Source of the DNA: Paraglomus occultum
Lineage: Eukaryota > Glomeromycota > Glomeromycetes > Paraglomerales > Paraglomeraceae
DNA length: 19,264 nt
Assembly: GCA_910592205.1 (NCBI GenBank)
Contig: CAJVPJ010000669.1
Span: forward strand, 1-19,264
Direction: 5' to 3'
The notes beneath the pieces are model-generated. The model saw only the letters and a list, made by a program, of their open reading frames with translations. It ran no database searches and had not been told where the DNA came from. Numbering within the stretch: position 1 is the stretch's first letter; the number at the start of each line of letters is the position of its first letter. A program made the translations under genes and the position numbers. Below are positions 1-8,370 of the stretch, in pieces.

Positions 1-61
1 CTGAAATAGATACAGCTGAACAGATCATACTTGAAATGATAATCACGAGTTGCGCCCAAAA
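1..61. other. unique left edge before repeat block R1
   Basis: These bases have no counterpart upstream of R2 or R3. Those two copies are preceded by the 3' flank of a G gene, which is missing here, so R1 is truncated on its left side or its left neighbour has been replaced. No coding signal is seen. Confidence 0.5.
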
Positions 62-1219
62 TGATTATAGTGATAAATCTCATTGGTGCTAGGATTTACA
101 AAGTGTAACAAAGCATTCCTTGGTAGTAGTGAATGTGTCCAAATAGATGATCTTTTTGTAACAGAATAAAATTAGTGCACAGATGGCTTGATCTTGGAGC
201 CGTCGCACGAACGATTTATTTAGTATTAGCATATGGCTCAGTTATGTCTTACTTAACGTTTAGCTATTAAACATAAAGTAAGATTAAATAGTTGGCTATT
301 TATATTGACATCAAATTTCTGACTTGAACATCTCCTACACTGCTCATTGCGTCAAAAATTCTCCATCTGTTATGAACAAAGCACGTTATCATAATACGCA
401 ACATTTGTTTTCAACAGTACAGAGTATCGGATTTTCAGGTTTTTGGTACATGTGCTTTTGAGCACACAGTTAATTAAAACACCCATATCTGCTCAATTAA
501 GGCTGAATTTTGATCGAGCGACTACATTTTGTTGTACAAACGTACCGTTTTCATACGAATTAACGGTTTCTTTCTAATGTTGCTGGTACTATTTCAGGTT
601 CCATCTGCAACAATGATTGTACTATGACATTTTCAAATTTGAAGCATCGAACCGCATTTGTAATTACCGATCGAAATTGACGTAGCGTAGCACGTTTGGT
701 TTTGAAAAGTTATATGGAAAAAAAAATTGAGATAGCGAATCGTCACTTTTATTGAATACCTTTGGATATCGATAGAAAAAATTTGCTAGTGGCTCGAAAA
801 GTTATAAATAACGATGTCTTATCGCAAAACAAACATGCATACATGTAAGATGAGACTATAATGCAAAAGTTCCCTCGTATATAATTTAAGTATTAAAAAA
901 TTATTTTTTGAACACATTACAGTACAGAACCTGTGTGCCTGTATCTGATAAAAAACCGGCAAACTTTTGACAATCAGTAACAAACGATTGCTGTTTCAAC
1001 TTGTCAGTATTTTATTGATGGATTCTACAACTTTTGACAGTATATATTTGTTGCTTTTTTTTTTTGCAAAATAATACTGTTGGGGTTTGGTAGAGAGTAA
1101 TTATCTTAGATGTCGGAAATAGCTGAACAAATGACAGCAATGTTATCGCAATTGACTTCGATAAAAATTATAATAAACAATAGAACAATTTTACGTTACT
1201 CGTAAACAATAATCGCCAA

Positions 1220-2205
1220 TTTGTGCTCCAAAATATTGATATCAACTATTACTCAAAAAGTGGGGACACTCCAACCGCTCAAAAAACGACGCTATTCAGA
1301 AAATTGATAAAAAATTCAAATCTCAGACTCGGCTATCGCTTTAGCATTGGAATCAAGTGTTTTCTCGGTAATTTTTTCGACACGTCTCTTCTTCTTTGAA
1401 GACATTCTTCCCGCCTCAGGTCGATTCTTTATTATCACGCAATAGTCGAAAAAACAAACCTCCTTCATCTTTCAGCACATCAATTCCAAGCGGCCGTTTG
1501 TTCTAGCTACAGAATAACACCCAACTTTTCATTCGTATACCATCGGCTTGCGGTCATAATTATGCATACAGTATAGTCAAATTCGTCCATGCAGTTACTC
1601 TTCTGCTTCTGTGCGTTCTCCTACACCGCAGTCTGCAGATGAGTTTGCCGTCTCCTGTACTGTACACCAAAGCCAAATGGATAGAACACATGCTTGCAGT
1701 TACTCCTCAGACCGAACGAGGCGAGGTTTATCGCGCTCTTCCTTGATAATATTATCTTTATTGTTATTAACACAAATCAGCTCCATATTCTTAAGGACAG
1801 ACAGTGTAATCGATACGATCTGAGTTATAGTCGTCGACGACAGTGCGTTTTTCATTCAATCACGTGATCTGTGCAAAGCAGCAGACATAAACTATCGGTA
1901 TATCGCTTCGCTTCTGCCGTGAAAGACCTAAAATTTGTAATTTATTCTGATTAATATTAATATTTGTTTTGTGCAGGCAAGACTAGATATTCATCTTGAT
2001 ATCTTCTACACATTACACAAAGTGAGATGTTATCGTTTTTGATCCCGATTTGCTTGGTTCGGAACGGCATACTTCAGGGAGGCTACCGGTAATTCCGTAC
2101 CACTGTAGCATCTTGACAAGGTTCTTGAAAGATAAAAACTAGAGCTTTTTTGATGGTGTTAAACAATCCGTTGCTTCAATAATTATCTCTCCCGTAAAAT
2201 AGCGA
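1220..2205 (-). pseudogene. relic of a PD-(D/E)XK nuclease-like gene, copy in R1
   Basis: No long open frame exists, but short minus-strand frames in the same order as in R3 read as one decayed protein. They are TAEAKRYTDSLCLLL (about 1870-1915), RTVVDDYNSDRIDY (about 1810-1850), NIIKEERDKPRLV (about 1715-1755), MDEFDYTVCIIMTASRWYT (about 1533-1590), then GIDVLKDEGGLFFRLLRD (about 1441-1495) and MSSKKKRRVEKITEKTLD (about 1350-1405). Between them lie single-base frameshifts and, near 1492, a 10-bp deletion relative to R3. A conserved intron (donor GTAATG at 2016, acceptor TTTTAG at 1928) splits an upstream exon containing KMLQWYG. The D...DY...KE spacing followed by a Trp-Tyr strand and a Lys/Arg-rich tail is like PD-(D/E)XK/Crinkler-associated proteins of arbuscular mycorrhizal fungi. 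That family name is from memory; the broken minus-strand frame is what the sequence shows. Confidence 0.5.
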
Positions 2206-2870
2206 GTATCTATAAACTTTTAAAAGCCTATCAGTATTTGAGAGCTCTAAAGGATGTGACAAGTCTATTGATAAAAGGTTTCAGAATTTTTAATGGAGTT
2301 TATCAGGCAAAGTTTTGATCAAATATGACGCGCAGAAACATCTAGCACATCAATTTTCTGCACATAAGTTCAGCATTTTTCCACATTCTTGGGGACGCAT
2401 GATGAAAACATACTTGCTGTCCAAGTTCTAATAATAACAGTAAAAATGCCCACAATTTGGGAAATAATAGGCACCATTTTTTAATTAATAACGAGTACTT
2501 GTATTATAATAAAAAAATTAGGTGTATAAAGTTTAAGTTTTATACAACAATATATAGTCTAGCAACTTAGCCGGTTGATATTCAACTGTTTAAACCAAAC
2601 TTTAATTTTCACCATTTTGAAGACTTGTTTAGGTGCAATAAATAAACCTACGTGCTAAAAATGGTTTCTTGGTAGTCTTTTTGTAATTAATAGGTTGTAC
2701 AAAATTTTTTTTGTTTAGTTATAGAATTTGTGTTAAATAATTTAATGAAATATGTTTACATCTATTTTTCTCGTGCTGCGAAATACATATAAAATAATAA
2801 ATCTATTTACATATTAATTTTTTTACCGTTATTTTTAATAACAATTGATAGAACTTATTTAGTGTTATAT

Positions 2871-2967
2871 TCAAATCTCAGTCATGCTACGTTCTTCATC
2901 TTGGTTGTAAAGGGTCCATATTGAAGACAAATCTTCGAAAGAGGCTTTTTTAGAGGACGTTCTTTCA
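2871..2967 (-). pseudogene. orphan copy of the terminal exon of the 7TM gene
   Basis: This 97-nt segment has exactly the length of exon 5 of the seven-TM gene (11244-11340). It keeps the same splice acceptor (TTGTAG, 2968-2973) and an uninterrupted frame to a TGA stop at 2871-2873. The encoded tail starts ERTSSKKASFEDLSSIW and ends DEERSMTEI, differing from the parent at four residues (V/A, T/S, M/I and one two-base codon change). About 50 bp of the preceding intron is also conserved, after which homology stops. No other 7TM exon is found upstream, so this is a non-functional fragment left by the duplication breakpoint. Confidence 0.85.
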
Positions 2968-3070
2968 CTACAATAGAAATGAATATAATTAATAGTTGCT
3001 CTAACAGCACTTTAAAAATTTGCAATAATTTTGTATGCTAATTATATGCAGCATACTCATGAACAAATTA

Positions 3071-3267
3071 CAGTCGAACCTCGTTATAACAAAGAGGTCG
3101 GCAAAAATTCCAAAAAAATTTGGTATAACGAGGGAGGTTTAATTAGTAAATTTGGTATAACGAGGGAGGTTAAATTTGTTATAGACGTTTCTGTACTTAC
3201 TTTTGGTTATAGCGGGTGTTTACTTAGTCCTCGGTATAACGGAGTTCGGTATAATGAGGTTCGACTG
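3071..3267. mobile_element. pogo/Tigger-like MITE
   Basis: The 197-bp element begins CAGTCGAACCTCGTTATAAC and ends with the inverted counterpart TATAATGAGGTTCGACTG. It is flanked on both sides by TA (3069-3070 and 3268-3269), the target-site duplication of the Tc1/mariner/pogo superfamily. It has no transposase. The inside is built from variants of the terminal motif: GGTATAACGAGGGAGGTT occurs twice 32 bp apart, and related KTATARCG motifs occur about seven times in total in both halves. This supports a non-autonomous element derived from a pogo/Tigger-type parent. The superfamily assignment rests on TIR style and TA duplication. Confidence 0.8.
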
Positions 3268-3460
3268 TATGCAGAACAAAATTGTCAGTCAAAGCATACA
3301 CATGAGTTGCCTTGTCAAGTAAGCAATACGCAATATAAAAATAATAGACTTGACTTAATTTTGAGAATAATCGTATCAATAGGCTTATTTTTGAGAATAA
3401 TAATCTTAATTTCTACTATACTGTCGCTCAGTAGTACAGTATATAAAGAAAAATACTTTT

Positions 3461-3477
3461 CCTCCTCCTCCTCCTCC
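3461..3477. repeat. (CCT)n microsatellite
   Basis: Nearly six perfect CCT units lie 3' of a TA-rich stretch in the segment unique to the R1-G1 junction. Confidence 0.9.
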
Positions 3478-3599
3478 ACACTGCTACTACCGTTACTTAG
3501 TCTCAATTGAATAACCCTGCATACTGCTAACCAATTATCGTTGCCAGACGATCCACAAAATAAAGAGTGTTAAATAAGTTCGTGCAACGCTCAATTTTC

Positions 3600-3610
3600 T
3601 TTATATATAC
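3600..3610 (+). promoter_or_regulatory. TATA-like box of gene G1
   Basis: TTTATATATAC lies about 50 nt before the ATG at 3658. The same motif stands at the same distance in G2, and the 7TM gene has a similar TATATATA about 46 nt before its ATG, so the spacing looks like a local promoter habit. Confidence 0.55.
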
Positions 3611-3657
3611 ATTGACATTTTTGAAGAATCAATTTAAATAAACATAACAACTACGAA

Positions 3658-4507
3658 ATGCCTAGTAAGCCTGGTAAGCTTAATTCACATCCTATTAACA
3701 ACGCCAACAAATGAGCATAATAGTAAACCACTTAACTGTTTAGACTACGGACCGATAGCGAAAGACATATCTTGTTATGGATTACCATACGGATTATTTG
3801 GAATTTGCTGCTGGCTTTTTTCTCTTATATGGACCGCGATATTGTTTACAAGAAAGACAAGAAAACAGAGTTTGCTACGATCAGCCATCAAACTTGTCAT
3901 AACATTAGGGCCAGTTATTGCATCATGTATTACATGTAACAGAAATTGGGTTTTTATACTCATGGCGCTTGGAAAACTTGGTCCAGAAGCTTTCAAGCAA
4001 CTTAACACCCGCATTATCATTTCCAAAAGCATTCCAGATGAAAAGGAAGAAGTAAATAGACAGCTTACTGGCACCATGAGGTGGTTCGCCGTCTTTACGA
4101 CTATTTCCTTGTGTCTTGCCGGCTGGGCAGCTTTGGTTGCGTTTGTCGTCAAAGTACCCTCGGATAATCATGATCCCGAATGGGCAAAGTTTTTGAACGT
4201 AATTGTTGGAGTTGTAATTTTTATATTACTTCTAAGTTGTGTATGCTGGTGCCTAGCATATTGTGTAGCAGCTGTGTGCTGCTGCCTTTCAGGAGATATG
4301 TGTGGCATTGTAGGTTTCGTTCTGCCTTCTTCCCATGTCCTCTTTTCGCATATAATTCTTGCTGATCTGTACAACAATTGGTATGGAATTCCACTTGATT
4401 TGTATCAGAAAGTATCAGCAATCATATTTGCTATTGGGATAAACATAGAATTTTTTGAAGTCTTAGAAATTTTGTATAATCATCTTACTTCTTTATCTGA
4501 CTCTTAA
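3658..4507 (+). CDS. multi-pass membrane protein, fungal family of unknown function (G1)
   Basis: Two exons are proposed: 3658-3664 (ATGCCTA) and 3744-4507, joined across a 79-nt GTAAGC...TTTAG intron, giving 256 aa. A second GTAAGC donor 9 nt downstream (3674) also keeps frame and would give 259 aa. The mature N-terminus reads NYGPIAKDISCYGLPYG. Predicted membrane segments lie at about residues 15-36, 51-67, 116-138 and 155-175, with a weaker one near 195-205. A basic loop (RKTRKQ) follows the first, and a charged loop with KSIPDEKEEVNRQ precedes the third. A Cys-rich stretch follows the fourth (CVCWCLAYC...CCC), then the block SHVLFSHIILADLY shared with G2. I recall similar uncharacterised fungal proteins opening with a YGPI-x-SCYG-x-PYG motif, but name no function. 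No catalytic motif is visible. G1 is the complete member of the local pair, with an AATAAA at 4606. Confidence 0.8.
3665..3743 (+). other. intron of G1 with tandem donors
   Basis: The intron runs from GTAAGC to TGTTTAG, with AT-rich content and in-frame stops. A 9-bp near-duplication places two GTAAGC donors at 3665 and 3674; the paralogue G2 has only the second type (CTGGTAAGC). Both donors keep the reading frame. Confidence 0.75.
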
Positions 4508-4605
4508 AGAACATGTATTGTGGTAATTTTTAGCACATTGTGCAGTTAGTACAATTAATTATCACTATGTAACATTATAATTATTATATATTTATTTATC
4601 TAGTA

Positions 4606-4611
4606 AATAAA
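4606..4611 (+). terminator. AATAAA polyadenylation-type signal of G1
   Basis: The hexamer lies about 100 nt after the stop codon in TAGTAAATAAAAATYGTGTG, a string conserved at the same place after G2 (7859-7864). Confidence 0.5.
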
Positions 4612-5121
4612 AATCGTGTGTTTTTTGTTGTCGGCTAATAGCACGACTGGTACAGAATCTACAAAGTAGCGAGTTTATTTTTAAACTTTGTGTTTCTTTG
4701 ACCAAATCGTATAAGGATTTACGGGAGCACCATTTACGTTTTCTGTTACAGAATTTGAATTACAAAATAAATTGTTGCATTATTAGTGTATTAAGGGGAG
4801 GTCACAAACGGCTAATACTAACAATGAATAAAGCGTTTATAATCCGTGTTTAGAATTATTGTATCAGATGTCGAATTAGGGTACGACCTATAATTTTTAA
4901 TAAGTATGTTGTATAATAAAATTACCGCTTGGCAATATACCAGCGTTGTTCCATATCATTATCCAAGTGTAGATTGATAATTGTGGATAGCTTGCGTACT
5001 TAATTTAATGGTTTTAATGCTGGTTTGAATCAATTAATCGGACTATACAAATACAAAGTTGGTTTGTTGTTTCGTCGTTTTGTCTGCTCATCTCCTATCT
5101 ATATATGTTAAATGCAATTAA

Positions 5122-6796
5122 TTATGTTGTAAAATCTCATTGGTGCTAGGATTTACAAAGTGTAACAAAGCGTTCCTTGGTAGTAGTGAATGTGTGTCCA
5201 AATAGATGATCTTTTTGCAACAGAATAAAATTACAGCTTGATCTTGGAGCCGTCGCACGAACAAATTATTTTAACATATGGCTCGGTTATGTCTTACTTA
5301 GCGTTTAGCTATGAACATAAAGTAAGATTAAATAGTTGACTATTTATATTGACATCGAATTTCTGACTTGAACATCTCCAACATTGCTCATTGCGTCAAA
5401 AATTCTCTATCTGTTATGAACAAAACACATTATCATAATACGCAACATTGGTTTTCAACATTACAGAGTATCCGATTTTCAAGTTTTTGGTACATGGGCT
5501 TTTGAGCTCACAATTAATTAAAACACCCATATCTGCTCAAGTAAGGCTGAATTTTGATCGAGCGATTACATTTGATGCACAAACGTGCCGTTTTCAACGA
5601 ATTAACGGTTTTTCTTTCTAATGCTTCATCTGTAACAATGATTGTATTATGACATTTTCAAAGGTAAAGCGTCGAACCGCACTTGTAATTACCGATCGAA
5701 ATTGACGTAGCGGGGTACGTTTAATTTTTTTTTTTTTGAAAATTATGTGGAAATAGCCAATCGTCACTTTTATCGAATACCTTTGAATATCGATAGAAAA
5801 AATTTGCTAGTGGCTCTAAAAGTTATAAATAATGATATCTTATTGCAAACATACATGCATGCATGTGAGATGAGACTATAATGCAAAAATCCCCTCGTAT
5901 GTAATTTAAGTGTTAAAAAATAAATTTTTGAACACATTACGGTACAAAAGTTATACTGAAAACTAGAAAACCTTTGTGCCTGCATCTGATAAAAAACTGG
6001 CAAATGCCTAATTCTGTTTGGATATCAGTAACTGTTTCAACTTGTCAGTATTTTATTGATAGATTCTACAACTTTTGACAGTTTATATTTGTTGCTTTCC
6101 TTTGCAAAATAATACTGTTGGGTTTTGGTAGAGTAATTATCTTAGATGTCGGAAATGACCTGAACAAACAACAGCAATAGTTATCGCAATTGATTATGAT
6201 AAAATTTATAATAAACAGTAGAACAATTTTACGTCAAATTAGTACTCTATCCTTACCCAGTTTACGTGTCATTATTCCGCAATTTGTATTTATCTATTTT
6301 AGTTAAATTATTTACCAGTAGACAATAATCGCCAATTTGCACCTCAAAATATTGATATCAACTATTACTCAAAAAAGTTGGTACACTCCAACCGCTCAAA
6401 AATGACGCTATTCAAAAATTGATAAGAAAATTTAAATTTCGGACTCGGCTAATTGTTTTAGCATTGGAATCAAGTGTTTTCTCGGTAATTTTTTCGACAC
6501 ATCGCTTCTTCTTTGAAGACATTCCCTCCGCCTCAGCTCGATCCTTTATCATCACGCAATAGTCGAAAAAACAAACCTCCTTTATCTTTCAGCACATCAA
6601 TTCCAAGCGGGATAGAATTGCCGTTTGTTCTAGCTATAGAATAACACCCAGCTTTTCATTCGTATACCATCGGCTTGCGGTCATAATTATGCATACAGTA
6701 TAGTCAAATTCGTCCATGCAGTTACTCTTCTGCTTCTGTGCGTTCTCCTACACCGCAGTCTGCAGATGAGTTTGCCGTCTCCTGTACTGTACACCA
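5122..6796. repeat. repeat block R2 (3'-deleted copy)
   Basis: R2 follows the G1 3' flank without a gap and matches R1 from the ATCTCATTGGTGCTAGG landmark through CCGTCTCCTGTACTGTACACCAA. It then breaks off at about 6796 and passes directly into the G2 upstream region (CCAATTATCGTTGCC). Relative to R1 this removes the equivalent of 1669-3526, including the 7TM exon copy and the MITE segment. An in-frame-stop-free 123-bp minus frame (5414-5536) has the same length in R1 (370-492). The rest of 5122-6340 shows no recognisable gene. Confidence 0.9.
6370..6796 (-). pseudogene. relic of the PD-(D/E)XK nuclease-like gene, copy in R2
   Basis: Only the 3' half survives, because the R2 deletion removed the upstream part. 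Visible minus-strand pieces are FDYTVCIIMTASRWYTNEK (about 6645-6705), NGNSIPLGIDVLKDKGG (about 6575-6625), LFFRLLRDDKGSS and then, one frame over, KDRAEAEGMSSKKKRCVEK (about 6500-6560). R1 and R3 show the same frame breaks between these pieces, so at least some frameshifts or unrecognised introns predate the duplication. Confidence 0.45.
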
Positions 6797-6870
6797 ATTT
6801 AAACCAATTATCGTTGCCAGACGATCCACAAAATAAAGTGTTAAATAAGTTCGTGCAACGCTCAATTTGC

Positions 6871-6881
6871 TTTATATATAC
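6871..6881 (+). promoter_or_regulatory. TATA-like box of gene G2
   Basis: TTTATATATAC lies about 50 nt before the ATG at 6931 and is identical in sequence and position to the G1 box. Confidence 0.55.
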
Positions 6882-6930
6882 GTTGACGTTTTTTGAAGAA
6901 TCAATTTAAATAAAACATAACAAATACGAA

Positions 6931-7687
6931 ATGGCTGGTAAGCTTAATTGACATCCTAGTAACAACGTCAACGAATGAGCATAATATTAAACCACTTAAT
7001 TGTTTAGACGACGGACCAATAGCGAAAGAAATATCTTGTTATGGATTACCATACGGATTTTTTGGAGTTTGTAGCTGGTTTTTTGCTCTTATATGTGCCA
7101 TGAGATCGTTCTCAGAACCTTTGACAGGATGGACTTTGCTACGATCAGCCATCAAACTCGTCATGACATTAGGGCCAGTTATTTCATCATGTATTACATG
7201 TAACAAAAATTGGGTTTTTATACTCATGGCGCTTGGAAAATTTGGTCCAGAAGCTCTCAAGCTACTTAACACCCTTTCCAAAAGCAAAAAAAAGGAATAT
7301 AAACAGCTTACGTGCACCATACAGTTGTTCGCCGGCCTTATAATTATTTTCCTGTGTCTTGCCGGCTGGGCAGCTTTGGTTACGTTTATCGTCATGTCCT
7401 CGGATAGTCACGATCCCGAATGGATGAAGTGGTTGAGCGGAATTATTTCAGCCGTACTTTTTATATTTGTTATATGTTGTATATGCACGTGCTTAACACA
7501 TTGTTGTGGATGTATAGATGATCACGATGATGATAAAGATGGGGGCGATTTTATAATAACTTACGTTATGGCTGCTTCCCATGTCCTCTTTTCGCATATA
7601 ATTCTTGGTGATGTGTACAAAAATTGGGATGGAATTTCCCCTGATGTGTATCAGAAAGTAACAGCAATCATATTGCTATTGGGATAA
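6931..7687 (+). CDS. multi-pass membrane protein, truncated paralogue (G2)
   Basis: Exons are 6931-6937 (ATGGCTG) and 7008-7687, joined across a 70-nt GTAAGC...TTTAG intron, for 228 aa starting MADDGPIAKEISCYGLPYG. It aligns with G1 over its whole length. TM1 is about residues 14-36 and TM2 about 50-67; two further segments flank the SHDPEW loop. The C-terminal block ASHVLFSHIILGDVY is nearly identical to G1. Two differences stand out. The G1 Cys-rich segment is replaced by CCGCIDDHDDDKDGGDF, an acidic loop. One T is missing in CATATTGCTATTGG (G1 has CATATTTGC), so the frame ends ILLLG and the last 22 or so residues of G1 are lost. It may be a functional short form or a young pseudogene. The start and intron are supported by the match to G1. 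Confidence 0.72.
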
Positions 7688-7858
7688 ACATAGAATTTTT
7701 TGAAAAATTAGTATCTTGGTATAATTGTTTTACCTCTTAATCTGACTCTTAAAGAATACTTGTATTGTGGTAACTTTTAGCACATTGCGTGGCAGTATTA
7801 GTACAATTAATTATCACTATGTAACATTATAATTATTATATATTTAGTTTATCTAGTA

Positions 7859-7864
7859 AATAAA
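7859..7864 (+). terminator. AATAAA polyadenylation-type signal of G2
   Basis: The hexamer stands at the position equivalent to 4606-4611 after G1, within a conserved context. Confidence 0.45.
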
Positions 7865-8370
7865 AATTGTGTGTCTTTTGTTGTCGGCTAATAGCACGAC
7901 TGGTACAGAATCTACAAAGTAACGGGGTGTTTATTTTTAAACTTTGTGTTTCTTTGACCAAATCGTATAAGCATTTACGGAAGCGCCGTTTACGTTTTCT
8001 GTTACAGAATTTGAATTACAAAATAAATTGTTGCATTATTGGTATATTAAAGAAGGTCACACGGCTGACACTAACAATGAATAATGCGTTTATAATTCAT
8101 GTTTAGAATTATTGTATCAGGTGTCGAATTAGGGTAACGACTTATAATTTTAACAAGTATGTTGTAATAGATTACCGCTTGGCAATATACCAGCATTTGT
8201 TCCATATCATTATCCAAGTGTAGATTGATAATTGTGGATAGCTTGCGTACTTAATTTAATGGTTTTAATGCCGGTTTGAATCAATTAATCGGACTATACA
8301 AATACAAAGTTGATTTGTTGTTTCGTCGTCGTTTTGTTCGCTCATCTCCTATCTATATATGTTAAATATT

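Larger units (their letters stand above)
62..3017. repeat. repeat block R1 (first of three diverged copies)
   Basis: Similarity to R2 and R3 begins near the string ATCTCATTGGTGCTAGG (76-92) and runs to about 3017, where R1 and R3 part after the shared string CAGCACTTTAAAA. Shared landmarks are GATCTTGGAGCCGTCGCACG (about 191), ATTGATATCAACTATTACTC (about 1234), CCGCAGTCTGCAGAT (about 1627) and ATCTTGGTTGTAAAGGG (about 2898). Relative to R2 and R3 it lacks about 95 bp near 1195. On the minus strand it contains a nuclease-like relic (about 1220-2205) and an intact copy of the last exon of the 7TM gene (2871-2967). The stretch 62-1200 has no recognisable gene. There are no long terminal inverted or direct repeats and no retroelement domains, so it is a segmental duplication rather than a transposon. 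Confidence 0.9.
3018..3526. other. non-repeated segment between R1 and cassette G1
   Basis: This segment is absent from the R2-G2 and R3-7TM junctions. It holds a TA-flanked MITE (3071-3267), a short direct repeat of TTTTGAGAATAAT (near 3359 and 3389) and a (CCT)n tract (3461-3477). A 159-codon open stretch runs through it, but half of it lies in the MITE and the rest is low complexity, so I do not call a gene. Confidence 0.6.
3527..5121 (+). repeat. gene cassette G1 (first copy)
   Basis: This stretch is homologous from end to end to 6797-8370. It starts with the string CCAATTATCGTTGCCAGACG, includes the promoter, intron, coding region and about 600 bp of 3' flank of the membrane-protein gene, and runs directly into R2. 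The 3' flank shares many strings with G2, such as GGCTAATAGCACGACTGGTACAG and CCGCTTGGCAATATACCAGC, and holds no second gene. Confidence 0.9.
6797..8370 (+). repeat. gene cassette G2 (second copy)
   Basis: Homologous to G1 over its whole length, from the shared CCAATTATCGTTGCCAGACG start to the AATTATGTTGTAAAATCTC end where R3 begins. The 3' flank (7690-8370) carries many small indels but no gene. Confidence 0.9.

Noticed and set aside
3031-3510. 159-codon plus-strand protein
   Set aside because: It runs through the MITE and a (CCT)n tract and has no counterpart in the other junctions.
5770-6003. 77-codon minus frame in R2
   Set aside because: It is not conserved in R1 or R3 and its composition is that of AT-rich noncoding DNA.
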